A stretch of DNA of 64,000 bases from Ilex aquifolium (lineage: Eukaryota; Streptophyta; Magnoliopsida; Aquifoliales; Aquifoliaceae), in NCBI GenBank assembly GCA_951799425.1, contig OX637399.1, forward strand, positions 20,682,001 through 20,746,000, given 5' to 3'. Below are positions 1 to 10,055 of this stretch, one piece after another (the stretch's first letter is position 1; each line of letters opens with the position of its first letter). Position numbers and translations under genes: made by a program. The notes beneath the pieces are model-generated. The model saw only the letters and a program-made list of their open reading frames with translations. It did no database searches and was not told the origin of the DNA.

Positions 1-1005
1 GCCTGAAAAGCAGTTAGGCAGGGATTCTATTGGCCTACCATGATCCAAGACACCCGAGATTTTGTCTGGAGATGCGACAAGTGCCAATGTTTTGCGACTG
101 TGCCCAGACAGCCACCCGAAGAGCTCACCACCATCCAGAGCCCATGGCCTTTCTCCATGTGGGGGATCGACATCCTAGGTCCCCTCCCTATGAGTAGAGG
201 CCAGTGCAAGTTTATAGTCGTGGCCATCGACTACTTCACTAAGTGCGCAGAGGCTGAAGCCTTAGCCAAAATCACAGACCAAAAAATAAAAGACTTCATA
301 TGGAGGAGTCTAGTCTGTCGCTTTGGAATACCACACGCCATCGTAAGTGACAACGCCAAACAGTTTGATAACAAGCTCCTAAACAGTTTCTGTGCGGACC
401 TGCAGATCAAACAGCCCCACTCCAGCCCCGCCCATCCACAGGCAAACGGTCAAGCAGAGGTCACTGTCAGGACCATACTCCGTAACTTGAAAGCCAGACT
501 AGAGACTGCAAAGGGGAGGTGGGTAGACGAACTCCCAGGAGTACTGTGGGCATATCGCACCACACCAAGAAGTCCTACGGGTGAGACCCCTTTTTCTCTA
601 ACCTATGGAACAGAGGCAGTGATACCCGTTGAAATCGGGGTACACTCCCTTAGGGTCCAGCACCATGACCTTACAAGTAATGAAGAGGACCTCCGCATCA
701 ACCTCGACTTGGTGGAGGAGGAGAGGGAGATAGCCATGCTCAGAAACGCAGAGTACAAGCGTCGCATGACCAAGTACTACAACTCGAGGGTGAAGCCTCA
801 GTCCTTCTTACCCGGGGACCTTGTCCTAAAAAAGGTCATCCTATCTACCAAAGACTCCCGAGAAGGAAAGCTAGGACTCAACTGGGAAGGACCCTACACG
901 GTCACGGACGTAGTAAGGCCGGGTACATATAGAATCCGAAATTTCGAAGGAAAGGTCCTGGCCCATCCATGGAATGCGGAGCACCTAAAGAAATACTATC
1001 AGTAG
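1..1005 (+). CDS. Tat-A integrase (C-terminal part of pol, 5' incomplete)
   Basis: Encodes the retroviral-type integrase that would join the element's DNA copy to the host chromosome. The reading frame runs in from the window edge. The ATG at 40 is internal to the domain (YWPTMIQD), so it is not a true start. The end of the zinc-binding region (RCDKCQCFA) is followed by the DDE core: Asp in MWGIDILGP, Asp in VSDNAKQF and Glu in NGQAEV. The C-terminal part has the usual LGLNWEGPY motif and ends in HLKKYYQ. There is one in-frame TGA at 4-6, where relatives have sense codons; CGA to TGA would explain it. The rest is open to the stop at 1003-1005. Retrotransposon pol is normally made as part of a longer polyprotein. 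No chromodomain is seen, as expected for Tat. Confidence 0.88.
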
Positions 1006-1231
1006 CTGGGGGCAGTGAGTCATGAGTTGGTGACCACTATCTAGGATATTTTACCTTATTTATTGATTTTTTATGATTAGTCGATTTCCCTCAAACATTT
1101 ACTTTGAGCAATGAAATAAAAATTTTCATGTTTTCTCAAAAAGGAGTTGTACTTCATTCAAATCCATGAACTTTTTACAAAAGGTGACACATATCCTGCC
1201 AACGTAACAAAAAAACAAATGCACCACACTT

Positions 1232-3815
1232 CTACCAACTCTCACTGCCTCCACTCACGTAATCTTCATCATCACTCTCGGGGGCCTCATAAGGCTGAAA
1301 GATAGTGAAGTCATTATAAGGAAATGCTGCTGTGACTTTCTTCCTAAGCTCCTCGTAGCCGTCAATAAAGGCACCGGCCCTGCCTCTCTCAGTGGCATCT
1401 CTCTGAGCCTCTGCCTGGGTAGCCCTCTCAAGTGCTACACGGAGGTCAGCCTCAAGTTGAGCAGTCTTCGCATGCGCCTACCTCAACTCCTCAGCGGCAT
1501 TCTCTCGTGCCTGCCGCTCGAGCCTCAGCTGCTTCACGACATCCTCTCGTGCCTGCCGTGCTAGCTCCGTGGCATCCTCTCGTGCCTGCCACTCAATCCC
1601 AAGCTGCACCTCAGCAGCCTCACGTGCCTGCCTCTCCTTTACTTGGCCACTGATAGCCTCCCCAATCTTCAGGGTATGGTCAAATAAACAAGGCAAGGCA
1701 GCTGCCACCTGCAAACGTTCAAAGGAAGAGGTCAGAGACTAAGTCAAAAAATATGCAGAGAAAGCCAAGATACGAAGAAGGGGTATATGACATACCAATG
1801 CGAAGCCCTCCACAGTAGCGTTGACTAGACCGACCGGACCTCGAGAAGCGACCTCTTCAGCATCCGAAAAACTCACAAAGTCACAAAATCTCTCTCTGGC
1901 CAGAGCTACGTCCCGCAGCATGGACACCGGGGTACCACCCGGAGCAAGGCGACTCGGTGAGCTCTCAGTCCTGGCTGAAGATGGCGCCGGAACCTCGGCC
2001 CCGGCACTAGAGCTACCCCCCGGGGGCGAAAAGCCATCAAGAGAAGAAGGAGGATCATCGTCAACATCGGCCTCCAGGGGACCAACCTGTCCAATGGACC
2101 CCGGCCGAGGAGAGCAGGGGGCATTAGTCCTCGCTCTCTTGGGAGGAGGAGCAGGAGGAGGCGACACCCTAGAAGAAAAGACTTCCACTACTAGGGACCT
2201 ATCAATGGATGAACCTGCGGACATAGTATAAGGTAAAAGCCTATGACATCATGTTTTAACAAAAGAAGTCACGTACCTCTTTTCCCTGGCTTGGAAGGAG
2301 CTGTAGAAACACCAGCCGCCGACATGATCTCCGCAAAATCTGTCGTTGGATTACCGCGAACCGTCTCGAGCAATCTCTCTTGTTCCATGGATAGAGTTGG
2401 CGAAGCTGTAAAAAGACAGTGCACCACATAAGAAAGATATACATGGTGATCAAGACAAGAGTTAAAGGTAAAACTCTCACCTAGCTTGGTCTTGGGAACT
2501 GTATCCCATCGGGTGGGAACCTTGCTACGATCAGACTCAGAAGCCCACTCGCCTCCGGCAAAGAAGAACCTCCTCTTCCACTTATGATGATTGGATATAA
2601 GCCCGGTGATAAACTTCCCCGATCTTGGGGCAAAATGGTACCACCCCCGGTGGGGCACAGGATTCTCATGAAGGGCATATACAGATAAAAACTCCTCAAA
2701 CGGAGGGGGGACGGAGTCGGGATGCACCAACCGTCACAAGGCAAAGAATGAGCAAATCACTCTCCAACCGTTGGGAGCCAGTCTCCCCGGAACCAGTGAC
2801 AAATGCTCAAGAACCCGACATATTGGCCCCGGGATAGGAAACCGTAGACCCACCTCCAGCATGACCTCGTAAACAACTATCTCGCCCAGGGAGTCACAAC
2901 ACGCAGACTCATCGGCCTCGGCACGACGGCAAGTCACACAGGGCGGGATGCGATATGAAAACACTATGGCAGCTATATCGTCCCCACGATTATACAAGCT
3001 GAGTATAGAAGCTACCTTGGAAGCCTTGTCTGTCTCAGCGCTTGGACCTCTGTCTGAGTCCTCAGCGGCCTCCCTCTCGATTGAATAAACACCCGTGAAA
3101 GCAAGTTCAAGCTATTGCTAAAGAAATTAACTGTGTAAATAGGAGAGTGAAAAGAATGATGAAAAAGCGTACCTCGAGAGCTCGTGTTGTCCAGATCACT
3201 GAGTGGCCGCTTCCCGGCACCACGAAGAAGGGACTGAGCCCCACCTGGGGCGCCGCCTAGTGCGACGAGGGCGCCGCCTGAGGCGCCTGGACCGCCCCCT
3301 AGCCTATGACGGGCGCCTCCTGTATCCCCTGAGGATCCCCTTGGCTCTTTTGGAAAACCCCTTTGCTGCTCTCCGACACCTTGAGTCACTCCTGCTGTGC
3401 CGAAAGGATTGACCGAAGGCTTTTTGCTTGTACCCAGCGGACCACTAGTAGTGCCGAATGGTTTCTCACTGGCTGCCGAGGCCACCCCGAAACCACCACG
3501 AGGAGATACACCCAGAAAACCGGAGCCTGAAGAGGAAGCACCCAAGGAGGCGCCGCCTAGGGGGGCGTTGGCCAGGGCCTGGGCACTGTCCAGGGAGGCG
3601 CCCACCTTGCCTCCTTCGCCATGCACGCTGCCTGCCTCGCCTCCTTCGCCAAGGGTGCTGCCTGCCTCACCTCCCTCGCCATGGGCGCCACCCTCTATGG
3701 AACCACCTTGGGCGCCGCCCACCTTGGCACTCCCACCATGGGCGTCGCCTGTAGCACCAAGGCCACAAGTCCTCTTTTGCTTCACCCCCAATGCCTTGGA
3801 GCTCCTAGTTTCCAT
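1232..3815 (-). pseudogene. Antisense gene of Tat-A (aORF), about five exons, two in-frame stops
   Basis: A spliced gene on the strand opposite to pol. Exon 1 (3815 to about 3173) starts METRSSKAL, is rich in Gly, Ala and Ser with GEGGEAG repeats, and ends at a GTACGC donor. Exon 2 (about 3075-2481) has the region resembling Pfam 'putative gypsy type transposon' proteins: FPIPGPICRVLEHL, APNGWRVICSFFAL, then GWYHFAPRSGKFITGL. A TGA at 2734-2736 interrupts it, probably a former Trp. A TTTTTACAG acceptor near 2409 opens a short exon ending in PSKPGKRG at a GTACGT donor. The next exon (about 2217-1797) is Pro- and Ser-rich with PPPKRAR, a possible nuclear localisation signal. The last exon starts near 1710 with charged coiled-coil RQARE repeats; after a TAG at 1478-1480 the same frame continues to a stop at 1232-1234, ending in an acidic tail. 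The function of these proteins is unknown. Confidence 0.72.
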
Positions 3816-3881
3816 GAGGATTGAAGAGAAAGACTAAGGGAGAAATGGTGTAGAGTATGGGTGAACAGTAGCCTTGAAGGT

Positions 3882-3996
3882 CCTTAAATAAGGGAAGAGA
3901 AGCTTCTTGGAGAAGCCTTGAACAAAGCTTCTAGGAGAAGCTTGGCAGGCAAAGCTTCTTGAAGAAGCTTAATAGTTTAGCTTCTTAAGGAAGCTT
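3882..3996 (-). promoter_or_regulatory. Putative promoter of the antisense gene: TATA-like box plus four AAGCTT-type palindromes
   Basis: Read on the minus strand, four near-palindromes (3978-3996, 3952-3970, 3925-3943, 3900-3919; type AAGCTTCTTGAAGAAGCTT) at 25-27 bp spacing lead into CCTTATTTAAGG (3882-3894), a TATA-like box about 70 bp before the ATG at 3815. Several units contain GAAnnTTC or TTCnnGAA, the arrangement of plant heat-shock elements. Promoter activity is inferred from this layout only. Confidence 0.5.
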
Positions 3997-4254
3997 GGAA
4001 GAACACCCTTGTGAAAGAAAGCTTCAAGAAATGAAGAAATGATGGTATGAACAGTGATCTCTATTCATAAACGAAGAAGCAGTATATATAAAAAAAATAT
4101 ATATTTTGTTTTTCGACACCAGTAAATCCATCGGCTCCCGAATACGAAGGAGTTCCGTGGAGAGCAAGGAAAGGCCTACCCAAGCGAAGGCAGAGTACAT
4201 GCCCACAACCTCTTCCTCCCACAGAAGTCAGAAGCTTGGAGCATGGGGGGCAAA

Positions 4255-5078
4255 TGACGAGCCCGAAATTGACTGGGCTGAGCCCAACTTATACGGACCA
4301 AGAAAGTCCAAAGAAAATCCCGTGCGGAGTTGAAAAGTCCAGATTACGAAGGCATAAGGAGAAGCCCAAATTACGGCCCCACATCAATACGAGGTACAAA
4401 GGACCAAGGCCAGGGCCAAGGGGGCGCCGCCCATGGGAGAGGCCACCCTTGGCGCCGCCCATGTAGGTGCCTGCCTGGTCTCTTCCTCCTTTGCCTCCTG
4501 ATTCCAATGAAGCCTCCTACGGCTCAAGCCTAGCCCACTCCAACTCAAGCCTAGTTCAGCTCAGGACCTCCTCCGACGGAATAGGGACACGAGGGAGAAA
4601 ATATCGGGATACGCACCGGAGATCTAATCCTACCATAACTGTACCTACCAAAGTGGTAGAATCCTACCATAACTATACTTACCAAAATGATGGTGACCGC
4701 CTCAACTCACCGCCTTAGTGAACCTATATAATGTAAGCTCTTTCCACTTAGAGAGGCATCTCATGTTCTACATACTACGCCTCCAAAACCCCTACACTCA
4801 CCCTCATACACACTGATCTCTCTCCCTCACAGAAGCATTGTAACTCCGGTATACACCGTCCGGTGACAATTATTCATTAATAAAGAACACCGGCCATCGC
4901 TGCCATTCCAGAGAGTGGATGTAGGTCATTCGAGACCGAACCACTATAAATCCCTGTGTTGATTCTCTGTTTACAGTTTTGATTCATTAATTGCCATTGA
5001 TTGCTCGTTAATTATTCGTTAATTGAATCACTATTCATACTTGACTGTTGATCTTGCGCAATACCAATTTGTGCATCA
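4255..5078 (+). repeat. 3' LTR of Tat-A
   Basis: Starts TGACGAGCCC directly after the G-rich tract and ends GTGCATCA. It contains a TATA box (TATATAA, 4725-4731) and an AATAAAG signal near 4880. The partner 5' LTR is outside the window, so the borders are set by TG..CA and by likeness to the polypurine tract/LTR joint of Tat-B. Confidence 0.62.
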
Positions 5079-6286
5079 TCAATCTCAAATTTGAGTCTTA
5101 TGAAAAAATATTTTGTGTGATTTGACGTATGTTATTTGTTATGGTCAAACTCATTTGGTATTGATACGAGTACAAAAGATATTGTAAGCGTAGTTCTCCA
5201 TCATTGAATAAAAATGAATTAGTCTTTATGGAAAAGCTATGCAAGGACATAATGTATTTATTTTTTTTGGTCAAACACTATTGTAGGGAGGAGGACAATG
5301 AGATTCGAAACTGTGACTTTAAAGTCCAACAGTAAGGATAGTAGCCATTAGACTAATCACTAACTACCAGTGACACAAGTTGTTGATATATGTTATACAA
5401 ACATAAGAAAGGGACTAATAGGAATTCGACAGACAACCAATATTGGCTTGTTTGTTTGATGGGTTATTGGGGATTTGGTATGATGGGATTAGGTGAAATT
5501 GGTCCAATGAATCAGCAAAAATCATATTTGATTGCAGTCAACCTAAGGGGGTGGGTTTCGAAGAGTCCAAACCGGATACAATTGATAAAATATATTTATA
5601 TCCCTTAATTTGATTTCCTATCCACTCAACTTCCGCCAATCTTGACTTAATATAGTGATTTACATGACAAACATATGGTGATAAATTAATAGGTCACACA
5701 TGTGTATATTAACTCCATCACCCCAAAAACCATCCAATATGATGTCAACCTTAAAAAGACCCTACGAGGGACCTCCACAACAAAACACTTTGTATCATTG
5801 GACAAAGACTAAGAATCTTTTTTTGGGAATCTTTTTTTTGTAGCTATAGCTGGGTGGGGTTTAAACTCTCACCTCTTATTTGGCAGAGTTATGGCGAAAA
5901 ATCATATTTCAATTGATCCAAATTGGAAACTTGAACATGAACATCCGACAAATTTTGATTCCACAATTCATATACGAGTTGTATTTATTTGAAAATAACA
6001 ATTTTGATTCGAGACTCAATAGAATGACTTAGAACAAAATTTTAAAAAGTACACATGAATTTCAATATAATCTAATTATACAGCCCATGAAATAAAACCC
6101 ATGAAATAAAGATATAACAGATTCAAATTCAAATAATTCATAAAAATAAACATTCATAGATATTTGACTTACAATCCCAATCAATTGGCAGGCCTATTTG
6201 AGACAAAAGTGCAGCCAACAATCCAATGGTAGCAAATACCAAAAATATGCTTATACCAAACTGACTGTATTACAACCCCATGGAAG
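5079..6286. other. Intergenic AT-rich DNA downstream of UGT-1
   Basis: No convincing gene; the short open frames are unsupported. It holds a SINE-like piece (5250-5372). The part next to 6286 is the 3' flank of UGT-1 and should include its 3' UTR. Confidence 0.6.
5250..5372 (-). repeat. tRNA-derived SINE-like sequence
   Basis: On the minus strand, a box A-like TAGTTAGTGATTAG is followed about 50 bp later by a box B-like AGTTTCGAATCTC, then a Pu/Py-rich stretch and an A-rich tail (poly-T at 5250-5259 on the plus strand). This is the order of a plant tRNA-derived SINE. No clear target duplication was found. Confidence 0.42.
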
Positions 6287-7589
6287 CTAAGAATGAGTAG
6301 AAGATCGATCCTCATGTTTCTGCCGAATTTTGGCCTTGACATGCTTGATAAATCGATCAAAATTTTTCTCTGTTGATCCATCGGTAGCCAATGCATCCTC
6401 AAGAACCTTTCTCACTTTCTTGGTCTCCTTCCTCAGCTCATCTGAGGATTTTCCACCCATCAGACTGCTAATCTTCTCCGCAACTTCTTCCCTTGTGATT
6501 GATTCCCCATCACATAAATTAAGTCCAATCTTCCAATCGTCAACCACTAATTTCCTATTAGTGAATTGATCCGTAAACAAAGGAAAACATAGCAATGGAA
6601 CCCCGCACCATATACTTTCCAATGTGGAATTCCATCCACAATGAGATAAGAATCCCCCTATAACGGGATTTGAAATCACCTCAATCTGAGTACACCATGG
6701 AACGATCAACCCTCGACCTTTGATATTTTCTTCAAATCCAACGGGCAAGATGGTAGTATCATCAGAACTAACCATACCAGGGCGAATCACCCAAACAAAA
6801 TTCACTTCACTAAGTAAAAGCCCATGTGCTATCTCCACAATATCAAGTTGGTTGGCCTGAGCCAAGCTGCCAAAAGAGACATACAACACTGACCCATGAG
6901 ACTTGGTGTTGAGCCAGTGGGTGCAATCTGATTCAGACCATAGGCTCGTAGCCACAACACTTTTGGTGAAGCCAGTAGGAAAAATGGGTCCAACTGCATA
7001 AAAGGGTTGCTTTTGTTGTAGAGATGTAATTGTCTCAGCTTCAAGCTCTTGCACTGTATTGCATAAAATAAAATCTGCTTTCTTCACCTCTCCTTCGAAT
7101 GCCCTAAAGATTATCCAGTGTATTACTGACGATAAATCGGTATCTTGAAGATAGGACATCAAGTCTTTTGGTTCGATTGCCTTGACTCCGGGTATGTAAT
7201 CTATGGTGTCCTTGCGATTATCTGCAAATATAAGCAGGTTCAGGTTGTCACATATTCACATGCATCTATATCTTCTTTTTTTTAAGTAAACAGCCCACTC
7301 ACCCCTGTAACTAAGAATTGTGGTCGTTTGCTGTTCGGGTATGCTAGATGTTAGCAAAATCAAGTTAATAAGTTCTCTAATTTTACAAGTGTTCATTCAA
7401 AAATGTATGAAAAAATAAAATCAAACATTTTCATCATGTGCTACCATTTAAACAGATTAATTGTCTCAAATTCAAATTATTTGGGTTGAATTCTAAATCG
7501 ACCCGTTTACTATTTAATAGTGTCATTTTTTTTATTCCTGCCAAACAAATCAATTGTTATCCACTAATTTCATAGCAGATTATGTTGTT

Positions 7590-7625
<36 letters not shown>

Positions 7626-8162
7626 TTGCCTACCATTAGAACCAAAATGACCATTTTGTCGTAGAAGGTCCAGGTGATAGTACAAGTTAAACACCAAAGC
7701 AGGTTCAGTCCAGAACGAAACGTTCACCAGATTATACTTCTTGGCAATCTTCTCCGGCCACAAATAAAAGGTGTCGGCGATCAAAAAAAGCTCCGATGAC
7801 GGTTCTCTCCGGACAATCTCACCAACAAGTTCATCAATATTGACTGGGAAAACATTCAGGAAAGACTCCCAATACTGTTCGCCTTTTACAGATCGATCGA
7901 ATTCTACCGGAAGACCGTCGCTGACAGTCATATAACGTATATCGAGACCGGACGTCCGTGCCTCGGAGAAGATATCAGTTCCGGCCGGCGTGTTGTCCGG
8001 CCGGGCTTTGATGATTTGGTGGTGAATTGATTGGGTGTGGACGAAAGTAATGGTTAAGCCTTTTGAAGCAAGCTTTATGGCTAGATGGACGTAGGGGATG
8101 ATATGACCTTGGAGATGGAATGAGATCATGATAGCATGAGGCTTCCGGTTGAGATCAGCCAT
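6287..8162 (-). CDS. UGT-1: UDP-glycosyltransferase, UGT86A-like, two exons
   Basis: Family 1 glycosyltransferase, expected to move a sugar from UDP-sugar to a small acceptor in the cytosol; the acceptor is unknown. Exon 1 is 8162-7634 and exon 2 is 7221-6287. The 412-bp intron has a G/GTAGGC donor and a TTTGCAG acceptor and splits a GAT codon. The product is 487 residues, normal for the family. His20 (in LQGHIIPY) and Asp130 (in LIADTF) are at the usual catalytic dyad positions. The 44-residue PSPG sugar-donor box spans 352-395, from WCTQIEV through HCGWNS to FTDQ; the final Gln usually goes with UDP-glucose. The frequent His in the box's VLSHP segment is Asn here (VISNP). The intron position and the DNRKDTIDYIPGVKAIEP segment match Arabidopsis UGT86A as I remember it. 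The intron holds a (GA)n run at 7592-7620. No break was seen, so it may be functional. Confidence 0.9.
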
Positions 8163-8247
8163 CTCACTGTGTGAATGAGAGAGAGAGAGAGAAAAACATT
8201 ACTTATCTATACTGATAGCAAATAAATTAGGAGGCCCCATATTCTCT

Positions 8248-8259
8248 TAATTTATAGAC
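8248..8259 (-). promoter_or_regulatory. TATA box of UGT-1
   Basis: The minus strand reads TCTATAAATTAA here, about 90 bp before the ATG at 8162, followed by a CT-rich leader (TCTCTCTCTCTC) typical of plant 5' UTRs. Tat-B begins only about 135 bp further upstream, at 8396. Confidence 0.6.
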
Positions 8260-8395
8260 TTTTAATTTATTCTATTCCATTCAATCTAATTACATTTCAT
8301 CGAATCATAATCACCCCTCTACTAACTACTAACTAACTAATAACTCTATTTAACTTTTTTTAAAAATTATTTTTCATCCTCCAAGTTTTTATAAT

Positions 8396-8737
8396 TGAAA
8401 TGGCACAAAATTATGCCACGTGTAAGGAACAGTTAATGCACTCATGTGAGAATGACGAGACAGATCACGTGGAGAGTAGTGAAATAAAAGCCAAATCAAA
8501 CAGTGATAGTTCACAATGTCAAGCCGAGTCATCAAAAGAGCTTGGTAAAAGAAGCAAGAGTTCGGTTCCAATAAGACCAAGCTCAGTAAAATGTACCCAA
8601 AACCTTCCATGCATACACATTCCTTTCATATACTTATTGACTTAAGTATCGGAGTGCCTTTGTCTTAGGAGAAGGCTGGATACATGAATCATACTCATCA
8701 ACTTACATGAGAGGTGAATCCATTTTCATCGCTTACA
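8396..8737 (+). repeat. 5' LTR of Tat-B (internally deleted)
   Basis: Begins TGAAATGGCACAAAATTATG and ends ATCGCTTACA. It aligns with the 3' LTR over its whole length but lacks two blocks: about 245 bp (corresponding to roughly 23610-23860) and about 48 bp (around 23925-23975). Confidence 0.85.
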
Positions 8738-8740
8738 ATT

Positions 8741-8758
8741 TGGCGCCGTCTGTGGGAA
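8741..8758 (+). other. Primer-binding site of Tat-B
   Basis: TGGCGCCGTCTGTGGGAA, three bases after the 5' LTR, begins with the TGG that pairs with a tRNA 3' CCA. I do not assign the tRNA. Confidence 0.7.
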
Positions 8759-9093
8759 TCTTCTTGAACAAAAAAGCAATGCAAGGCTAAAAAGCACCAT
8801 TGGATCACCAGTAAGTTTCGACGCTTAGCAAGAGGACTCAAATCCAAACTACCATGTGTCATTCCCTTTGGATAGCGACATCAGGTTAGATATTTATGAA
8901 AGCCAGTATGAACAGCACGACAGGATATCCTCGGCTAGTTTCAAACATGATAATAATGAGAACCAGAACAACAATCTGCGGGGACGAGTCCCTTCGTGTC
9001 GAGGGAGATAATCCCACCCTAACAAAGTTGGTCCAATCTCTATAAGACTGATTAGATGCACACAACGCAATGTTTAAGAAGTTATACACAAGA
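8759..9093 (+). other. Leader and start of the gag region of Tat-B
   Basis: Noncoding leader grading into decayed gag-like sequence, cut at 9093 by the CACTA terminus. No open frame is recognisable. Confidence 0.45.
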
Positions 9094-9665
9094 CACTACA
9101 AGAAAATGAGTTTTTTGCATCAGCAATTTGCCGACTCAAAAGATCACGTTGCAGTCGCAAATAGTATTTGCGACGGCAACGTGATGTTTTGAGTCGGCAA
9201 ATTGGGGGTGGCAAGCAATAGGAAATGCAAAAGATTTTGCATCGGCAATTAACCGTCACAAAAGCTTTTGCATCGGCAAAACCCGATGCAAATGTGCCGT
9301 CGCAAAAAAATCTTAGATCCGACATTTTTTGTTTGCGTCAGCAATTTTTCGTCGCAAAAAAACTCATTTGCGATGGTTTAAATATGTCGCAAAAGGTATT
9401 ATTAGCCACAGTTGGGGACCGTCGCAAAAAACTCCATTTGCAACGGTTATAATCTGTCACAAAAGATACTATTAGCCACAGTAGGAAGCCGTTGCAGCAA
9501 ACCCATTTACAACGGTTTTAATCCGTCGCAAAAGATATTATTAGCCACAATATGGGGACAGTCTCAACAATCTCATTTACGATGGTTTTTAACCGTTGCA
9601 AAAGATATTATTTGTCACGGCAGAAGGTCGAAGCAAAAAAAATGATATTACTCTTTTGACGCTAT
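9094..9665. repeat. CACTA terminus with subterminal repeats
   Basis: Many copies in both orientations of a roughly 10-bp motif (TTTGCGACGG, TTTGCATCGG, CCGTCGCAAA and variants), including a hairpin near 9120-9210. Such arrays are where TNPA-type proteins bind in En/Spm elements; binding here is inferred. Confidence 0.72.
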
Positions 9666-10055
9666 TTGCGTCAGCAACTGGCTTTCATAAATAATTTTTT
9701 TTTAAAACTTAATTCTCTCTTTCACATTTTTCTCTACACCTTTTTACATATCTAATACATTACCCATAACATCATTTGATTAAAATAATAAGACACATCT
9801 TTCAAAACAAAAATATATAAATTTAAAAATAAAAATATGTTCAACATAAGTGAATAACATCCGAAATTTTAAAAACAAAGTATTCCAAACTACGTAATGA
9901 AAGTGTCAATGCATAATAAAAAATTTTAGTCTCCCAATGCACCATTTGCTCTGTAATCATGCACAATGTGTACTCTCTATACATGCGTCATCCACTTTCT
10001 ACAATATCTACTCATCTGATAGCACCTGGAAAAGATACGATTTGTGTTATTATTG

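Larger units (their letters stand above)
1..5078 (+). mobile_element. Tat-A: 3' part of a Tat-lineage Ty3/gypsy LTR retrotransposon
   Basis: Seen in order: the end of pol (integrase), a long region with an antisense spliced gene, a G-rich polypurine tract (AGCATGGGGGGCAAA, ending at 4254) and a 3' LTR. An antisense gene between pol and the 3' LTR is known from the Tat lineage (Retand-like elements). The 5' LTR, gag, protease and RT lie before the window. This copy is much less decayed than Tat-B: all three integrase catalytic residues remain, with one stop codon at its left edge. Confidence 0.85.

Noticed and set aside
3203-3837. Pro- and Leu-rich plus-strand frames opposite exon 1 of the antisense gene
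   Set aside because: Shadows of the GC-rich Gly/Ala repeat on the minus strand, where ATG, domains and splice sites agree.
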